Source of the DNA: an uncultured Clostridia bacterium
GTDB taxonomy: Bacteria > Bacillota > Clostridia > Oscillospirales > Acutalibacteraceae
NCBI GenBank assembly: GCA_945876745.1
Contig: CAMCPL010000009.1
Coordinates: forward strand, 16,839-80,838
Direction: 5' to 3'
Length of the DNA: 64,000 bases
Shown: positions 59,382 to 64,000 of the stretch, piece by piece
Layout: every line of letters starts with the position of its first letter
How positions within the stretch are numbered: the stretch's first letter is position 1
Notes under the pieces: generated by a model
What the model was told of the DNA's origin: nothing
Database searches by the model: none
The model's input: only the letters and a program-made list of their open reading frames with translations
Position numbers and translations under genes: made by a program

Positions 59382-60776
59382 TTAAAAACCAAAGGGATTT
59401 TGGGAGCCGTTTTGTCCCATCATTTTTTCTGCCATTTGAGGATTCTGCTGCATTAAGCGGCGCATCTTTTTGCTGACCTTCGGTCCTTTTTTGCCGCCTA
59501 TTTGCTTAACCATTTTTTGCATTTGCTTAAACTGGGAAAGCAGCTTGTTTACATCCTCGACGCTTCTGCCGCAACCCTGAGCAATACGGCGCTTGCGTGA
59601 CATATTTATTATTTCGGGCTTTTCTCGTTCCTGCTTTGTCATAGAATAGATAATAGCACGGAATCTGTCAAAAGCCTTTTCGTCTATAGCCTCGTCCTTA
59701 ATCTGCTTGCCTATTCCGGGAATCATCTTAATTGTATCCTTAAGCGAGCCCATACGTTCAATCTGTTCAAACTGGTCAAGCAAATCATTAAGGTCGAATT
59801 TATTTTTTGCAAGTTTCTTTTCAAGCTCGGCTGCTTTCTTTTCGTCAAGTGCCATTTCAGCCTTTTCGATAAACGAAAGCACGTCGCCCATACCGAGAAT
59901 ACGGGAAGCCATACGCGCAGGGTGGAAGGTTTCGAGGTTATCTAACTTCTCGCCCGTGCCGACGAATTTTATCGGCTTACCTGTTACAGCTCTTACCGAC
60001 AACGCCGCACCGCCTCGTGTGTCACCGTCAAGTTTTGTAAGAATTACGCCGTCGATACCGAGCGTTTCGTTAAAGCTCTTTGCAACATTAACGGCGTCCT
60101 GACCTGTCATGGCGTCAATAACGAGGAGGATTTCGTGAGGATGAACGGTTGAACGAATATCGGAAAGCTCCTGCATAAGCGCTTCGTCAATATGCAGACG
60201 ACCTGCGGTATCTATAATCACATAGTCATAGCCGTGATCCTGCGCCGTTTTAAGCGCCTGCTGAGCAATGTCAACGGGATTTGCAGTTCCCATTTCAAAC
60301 ACGGGAACGTCAACCTGCGAGCCGACAACCTGAAGCTGCTTTATTGCCGCAGGACGGTAAACGTCGCAGGCAACAAGAAGCGGTCTATGACCCTCTTTTT
60401 TTAGTTTTAATGCAAGCTTACCCGAATGAGTTGTTTTACCGCTACCCTGCAAGCCGCACATCATAATTACGGTCGGCGGGTGCTTTGCAATAGTCAATCT
60501 CGCTTCGGTCGAGCCCATAAGCTCGGTAAGCTCCTCGTTTACTATTTTTATTACCATCTGGCTCGGCGTAAGGGATTCCATTACGTCAGCACCGATAGCT
60601 CTTTGAGTAACCTTATTTGTAAATTCCTTTGATACCTTGTAGTTTACATCGGCTTCGAGAAGTGCAAGACGTACCTCTCGCATAGCCTCCTTTACGTCGG
60701 CTTCGGTAAGCTTGCCCTTGGCACGGAGCTTCTTAAAGGAATTTTCAAGGCGTTGGCTGAGTCCTTCAAAAGCCAA
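59382..60776 (-). CDS. ffh: Signal recognition particle GTPase
   Basis: This is 464 residues. N domain (1-90), G domain with P-loop GLQGSGKTTHSGKLA (about 107), DTAGRLHID (about 190) and TKLDGDTRGGA, then the Met-rich M domain (about 320-455, KRRIAQGCGRS, QFKQMQKMVKQ) that binds SRP RNA and signal peptides. TTG start at 60776 with AGGA upstream, four bases after ylxM, with which it is co-translated. Confidence 0.97.
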   Translation of the reverse strand: MAFEGLSQRLENSFKKLRAKGKLTEADVKEAMREVRLALLEADVNYKVSKEFTNKVTQRAIGADVMESLTPSQMVIKIVNEELTELMGSTEARLTIAKHPPTVIMMCGLQGSGKTTHSGKLALKLKKEGHRPLLVACDVYRPAAIKQLQVVGSQVDVPVFEMGTANPVDIAQQALKTAQDHGYDYVIIDTAGRLHIDEALMQELSDIRSTVHPHEILLVIDAMTGQDAVNVAKSFNETLGIDGVILTKLDGDTRGGAALSVRAVTGKPIKFVGTGEKLDNLETFHPARMASRILGMGDVLSFIEKAEMALDEKKAAELEKKLAKNKFDLNDLLDQFEQIERMGSLKDTIKMIPGIGKQIKDEAIDEKAFDRFRAIIYSMTKQEREKPEIINMSRKRRIAQGCGRSVEDVNKLLSQFKQMQKMVKQIGGKKGPKVSKKMRRLMQQNPQMAEKMMGQNGSQNPFGF

Positions 60777-60780
60777 GTAA

Positions 60781-61146
60781 TCACATCCTGTTTAGGTATT
60801 CGCAAAGCGCTTTAATCTTTGCTGCATTATCGTTTATATCCTTTGATACGGCATTTTCGTGTGTAAAGTCGTATATCCTGTCGGCACACTCGCTGATATC
60901 GTCAAGCCCTTTTTTCAGCTCTGTATAGCGCTTTGCAAAGCCGAGCTTTTGCTCCATATCAATAAGAATATTTTCTGCTCTTTTGATTGCGTCACGCACA
61001 CCCTGACGGGTAATGCCCTCGTTTTCTGCAATTTCGGAGAGAGAAAGGTCATCATTATAATAATAATCCAATACGCCGCGCTGCTTTTCGGTAAGACATT
61101 CACCGTAAAAATCAAGCAGGTAGGATATCTCCAAATTCTTCGCCAA
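60781..61146 (-). CDS. ylxM: YlxM, UPF0122 HTH-type protein
   Basis: This is 121 residues. LTEKQRGVLDYYYNDDLSLSEIAE and GITRQGVRDAIKRAE are the sigma-70 region 4-like HTH of YlxM. In streptococci YlxM binds Ffh and SRP RNA and influences SRP activity. TTG start (GGAGGAGAG upstream). First gene of the SRP operon. Confidence 0.94.
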   Translation of the reverse strand: MAKNLEISYLLDFYGECLTEKQRGVLDYYYNDDLSLSEIAENEGITRQGVRDAIKRAENILIDMEQKLGFAKRYTELKKGLDDISECADRIYDFTHENAVSKDINDNAAKIKALCEYLNRM

Positions 61147-61209
61147 ATTCTCTCCTCCTCTGTAAAGTATTTTGCCTTTGTAAAGCCAATCATCTTTACA
61201 CCGTGGTAT

Positions 61210-61238
61210 ATTATATAGTAAGCAAAAGAAAATGTCAA
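61210..61238 (-). promoter_or_regulatory. Consensus promoter of ylxM-ffh-rpsP-khpA
   Basis: TTGACA (61238-61233), 17 bases, TATAAT (61215-61210), minus strand. Confidence 0.88.
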
Positions 61239-61267
61239 GAAATAAATCAAAAATATGAATAATTTTA

Positions 61268-61296
61268 TTGCATTTAACACTTTAATGTGCTAAAAT
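61268..61296 (+). promoter_or_regulatory. Promoter of hisC
   Basis: TTGCAT (61268-61273), 17 bases, TAAAAT (61291-61296). The ATG at 61313 is only 17 bases past the -10, so the leader is very short and a T-box or attenuator is ruled out. Confidence 0.7.
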
Positions 61297-61312
61297 ACAG
61301 CAAGGTGATTAT

Positions 61313-62374
61313 ATGAACGATTTATGGAAGAAGAATTTAAGAGATATTGAGCCTTATGTGCCGGGTGAGCAAAGCAAGGACAGGGATATTGTTAAAATTA
61401 ACGCAAATGAAAACCCTTATCCGCCGTCACCCAAGGCAGTTGAAGCGTTGAAGAATTTTGATACAGACAGGCTGAGATTTTATCCGCAGGCTAATGCAAC
61501 GGCTTTGAAGCAGGCTATTGCAGAATACTACAAGGTTAAAACGGAAAATGTTTTTGTCGGAAACGGAAGCGACGATGTTCTTGCGCTCGCCTTTCAAGCG
61601 TTTTTCAACGGCGACAAGCCGATTGCGTACCCCGACATTACATACAGCTTTTATCCCGTATGGTGCAGGCTTTTAGGCATTGAATACGTTAATTATCCGC
61701 TTGATGAGAATTTCAGAATTAACGTTGATGATTACAAGGAGGAAAACGGCGGCGTTGTTATTCCGAATCCCAACGCACCGACATCTATCGGCGAGGGCAG
61801 AGAATTTGTTGAAAAGCTGATGGAGTATAATCGGGACAGCGTTGTAATTATCGACGAAGCGTACTGTGATTTCGGTGGTGTAAGCTCTGTGCCGTTTATC
61901 GAAAAATACGAAAATCTACTTGTTACGGGCACATTTTCAAAATCAAGAAGCCTTGCCGGAATGAGAATAGGCTTCGCTATCGGCTCAAAAACGCTTATCG
62001 ACACGCTTGAAGCGGTGAAAAACAGCTACAATTCATATACCGTGGACGCACTTTCGATTGCAATGGGTATTGAAGCGATGAAGGATGTTGAATACTTCAA
62101 CAAAACGATTTCAAAAATCATTGCAACAAGAACGAGAGTTACCGAGGAATTGAGGCTGCTCGGGTTTGAGGTGCTCGACAGCCAAACGAATTTCATTATG
62201 GCTACTCACGAGGGCTATAATATGAAGGAAATGTTTGAGTATCTCAAGGATAACAAGATTTTCATTAGATATTTCAACCAACCGAGAATAAACAAATATG
62301 TTCGTATAACAATAGGCACGGACGAGGAAATGGACAAATTCCTACAAGGTGTTAAGGATTTTATAAATAGATAA
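61313..62374 (+). CDS. hisC: Histidinol-phosphate aminotransferase
   Basis: This is 353 residues. Class I/II aminotransferase: INANENPYPPSPKAVEAL (about 29), PNPNAPTS (about 157), VIIDEAYCDFGG (about 183) and PLP-lysine motif FSKSRSLAGMRIGFAIG (about 209). It converts imidazole-acetol phosphate to histidinol phosphate. It is isolated from other his genes here, so a broader aromatic or tyrosine/phenylalanine role is possible. Confidence 0.9.
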   Translation: MNDLWKKNLRDIEPYVPGEQSKDRDIVKINANENPYPPSPKAVEALKNFDTDRLRFYPQANATALKQAIAEYYKVKTENVFVGNGSDDVLALAFQAFFNGDKPIAYPDITYSFYPVWCRLLGIEYVNYPLDENFRINVDDYKEENGGVVIPNPNAPTSIGEGREFVEKLMEYNRDSVVIIDEAYCDFGGVSSVPFIEKYENLLVTGTFSKSRSLAGMRIGFAIGSKTLIDTLEAVKNSYNSYTVDALSIAMGIEAMKDVEYFNKTISKIIATRTRVTEELRLLGFEVLDSQTNFIMATHEGYNMKEMFEYLKDNKIFIRYFNQPRINKYVRITIGTDEEMDKFLQGVKDFINR

Positions 62375-62390
62375 AAACAAAAGAAAAACT

Positions 62391-62590
62391 ATAAAAAGTT
62401 TATTTTGCGGGTCGTCGAGGACGGTGCGGGTGTCCGGTGGACACCTCTGCACTTATGCCCAAGCACCGACCGAACCGACAGGTGAGACCCTTCCCTACGA
62501 AGTGTTAAATAAACTGATAAACTTTTTCTTTTATCCCCTCAGTCGGCAAAGCCGACAGCTCCCCTTGATGACAAATCAAGGGGAGCCTTT
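62391..62590. repeat. Rearranged second copy of the dispersed repeat
   Basis: Positions 62420-62496 match the centre of the 56741-56948 repeat in inverse orientation (GTGCGGGTGTCCGGTGGACACC, shortened here by position, and TCGGTCGGTGCTT in reverse). Positions 62528-62590 match its ends in direct orientation (TTTTATCCCCTCAGTC, then CTTGATGACAAATCAAGGGG). The inverted part is framed by AAAAAGTTTAT (about 62392) and ATAAACTTTTT (62517-62527). Confidence 0.7.
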
Positions 62591-62607
62591 TTTGTTAAAA
62601 TAATATT

Positions 62608-62670
62608 TTATCCGTCGTACGACACCTGCATATGACCGTATTCATCAAATGTAACAGTTGAAAGGTGCAA
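62608..62670 (-). pseudogene. Possible C-terminal gene remnant
   Basis: On the minus strand a short open stretch ends HLSTVTFDEYGHMQVSYDG and a TAA at 62608. It reads like the tail of a lost gene, but is too short to assign. Confidence 0.25.
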
Positions 62671-62676
62671 AAGGTT

Positions 62677-62710
62677 GCAAAAAAGAGGCTGAAATTTTCA
62701 GCCCCCCGCA
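62677..62710 (-). terminator. Terminator of the terminal phosphoesterase gene
   Basis: GGCTGAAAATTTCAGCC (62688-62704) followed by TCTTTTTTG on the minus strand, 80 bases past the stop codon. Confidence 0.75.
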
Positions 62711-62790
62711 ATTAAAATAATTAATGAAATTCTATCAATGCAAATAAAAAGCGCAACAATAATATACAAACAGTAATAATATGTATTGAG

Positions 62791-63885
62791 TTACGCTAAA
62801 AATGTCATAAGAATCAAGATTATAACAAGGATTGCGGCGATACCGACAAATGCCTTGACTACTCTCGTTAAGGCGTCAAAAGCGTTAGTCGGGCAAAGCT
62901 GCATAATTGCGTACTTAACAGGATTATCAACCCTATTTCCGACAATATCCCTATATCTCATATCATACGTTTCGATATGACCGTCTGCAAACAGGTCGAT
63001 AACTCTTGTTCCTCTGTCCTTACCCGGACCGTAAACATTAAAGCCTGCGCCCTGAGTATAGCCTACGTCAACGCCGTTAATCTCGCCGTTAAAGGAATTA
63101 TTATGGTCGTGACCGAAATAAATACCCTTAACCTCGCCCTTTTCGCACATTGCCGAAAATTCACCGCTGTTGACCTGCGGGTCGGCAGGTGATTCCTTCA
63201 TAAAGGCTTCCTTATTTACTCTGTCCTTTTTGAGCACGAAATACTCGCCCTCGTGAGTTCTGAAGCCTCGAACGGCTCCACGCTTTGTAAATTTCACCCT
63301 TTTCATAAGGTCAAAAACCTCACAAACAGGAATATGCTGAATAACGACGCTCGGAACAAGCGAGCCTGTTTTTTGCTCATATTCATCACGCTTATTGCGA
63401 TACCATTCAATCTGGTTTTCGTGGACATTATCGTAGCCGACCTTCAAATTACTGTGGCTGTCGATAGTATAAAGCAAAAACTTTACATCGTCGCCGTCTT
63501 TAATTTCGAAGCAATGGTTACCTACGCCGTCAATGCCCTCGTCGCTTTCACCGATAAAGCCTTCAATTTCCTTATAAATTTCAAACTGCTCCTCATTTGA
63601 AAGTCCGACCTGTCTGTCGTGGTTTCCGAAGCAGATTGCAAACGGTATTTTCCTGTCTACAACGGGTTGAGTAAGCTCCTTCAAAACTCGGCGCACCTCG
63701 TTTTTGTCACCCTTGAAGCTACGCTTGCCCCAGATTTGGTCGCCGCTGTACACAACCATATCGGGCTCGGCTCTGTCAAGAGAAGCCTCAATAAGCTTCA
63801 TAGTGTCGGAGCTGACATTTCTGCCCTCCTGTGTATCGGCTATCATAAGTATTCTGAATTTTCCGTTCTTGAATTTAAGTTCCAT
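62791..63885 (-). CDS. Metallophosphoesterase with C-terminal membrane anchor
   Basis: This is about 364 residues. Calcineurin-like motifs: ILMIADTQEG (DxQ in place of DxH, about 12), VYSGDQIWG (about 45), CFGNHDRQ (about 86), IQHIPVC (about 187) and YFGHDHNNS (about 260). The protein ends in a hydrophobic helix (FVGIAAILVIILILMTFLA). It resembles the Dcr2/PPP-like group also seen in Bacteroides and Clostridia. The ATG at 63885 follows ACGGTGAT. Substrate unknown. Confidence 0.85.
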   Translation of the reverse strand: MELKFKNGKFRILMIADTQEGRNVSSDTMKLIEASLDRAEPDMVVYSGDQIWGKRSFKGDKNEVRRVLKELTQPVVDRKIPFAICFGNHDRQVGLSNEEQFEIYKEIEGFIGESDEGIDGVGNHCFEIKDGDDVKFLLYTIDSHSNLKVGYDNVHENQIEWYRNKRDEYEQKTGSLVPSVVIQHIPVCEVFDLMKRVKFTKRGAVRGFRTHEGEYFVLKKDRVNKEAFMKESPADPQVNSGEFSAMCEKGEVKGIYFGHDHNNSFNGEINGVDVGYTQGAGFNVYGPGKDRGTRVIDLFADGHIETYDMRYRDIVGNRVDNPVKYAIMQLCPTNAFDALTRVVKAFVGIAAILVIILILMTFLA

Positions 63886-64000
63886 ATCATCACCGTTGAT
63901 ATAATACCACAAAACGCCTAACAAAGCAACACAAACAACACCACTAAAAAAGGCTCTTTGTCAAGAGTTGGGGTTGACCAAAAACAATAAAGATGCTGAT
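63886..64000. other. Right edge of the window, no gene seen
   Basis: A GC-poor non-coding stretch with no recognisable element; probably the upstream region of the phosphoesterase gene. Confidence 0.5.

Overview
The window looks like chromosome from a low-to-moderate GC, spore-forming anaerobic member of the Clostridia, most likely a gut Oscillospiraceae/Ruminococcaceae relative. The evidence is a complete gerA-type germinant receptor operon, a T-box leader on pheST, the ylxM-ffh-rpsP-khpA-rimM-trmD block, an IreB homologue, a CoA-transferase of the type used in fermentation, and a cell-surface BspA-like leucine-rich protein. TTGACA-N17-TATAAT promoters and AGGAGG ribosome sites are frequent. 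I cannot name the species from sequence alone.

Positions 1 to about 19,000 are an integrated mobile element, whose left end lies outside the window. It carries, from the left: the tail of an AAA ATPase; a cassette of HNH nuclease, very acidic 60-residue protein and zinc-ribbon membrane protein; a group IIC intron placed just behind a terminator; a two-HTH protein, tyrosine integrase and excisionase; a relaxase whose 3' part overlaps a second gene in another frame; MobC; an AAA (RepA-like) ATPase; a zinc-finger protein and a sigma-70-like factor read the other way; and cargo consisting of a DUF6809-like protein, an AT-rich Type III restriction-modification pair and a DUF4143 ATPase. The right boundary is the 3' half of a tRNA-Ser(CGA) gene ending at 19,000, followed directly by its old terminator. 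Two element genes (the intron-encoded protein and the relaxase) appear to carry single-base frameshifts, so the element may be decaying or these may be sequencing errors.

From 19,000 to 64,000 the content is ordinary core and semi-core genome: a GPH sugar symporter; pheST with T-box; ireB; an esterase and a VanZ-like protein; Sfp-type phosphopantetheinyl transferase; pyridoxal kinase; GH2 beta-mannosidase; a HAD phosphatase, a 31-residue micro-ORF and a metallophosphoesterase; two large PrsA-like parvulin foldases side by side; an O-antigen-ligase-like protein; a 2[4Fe-4S] ferredoxin; ricT and holB; an AEC transporter; citrate synthase; gerA operon; DUF421/DUF4363 pair; a lipoyl-less acyltransferase; a CoA-transferase; uvrC; rsmD-coaD-coiled-coil operon; HPr; the signal-recognition/ribosome-maturation genes; and hisC.

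The most interesting non-standard signals are: the nested gene inside the relaxase frame; the IIC intron at a terminator; an XRE-type regulator gene with an in-frame amber codon whose 13-bp operator half-sites are shared with the promoter of the adjacent leucine-rich surface protein; a 208-bp palindromic repeat with 16-bp perfect terminal inverted repeats and a rearranged second copy 5.5 kb away; a three-unit, 20-nt-period repeat in which each unit is GTGAAGT plus a small hairpin; and the HNH/acidic/zinc-ribbon cassette, which is the best candidate here for an undescribed system but has no proven function.
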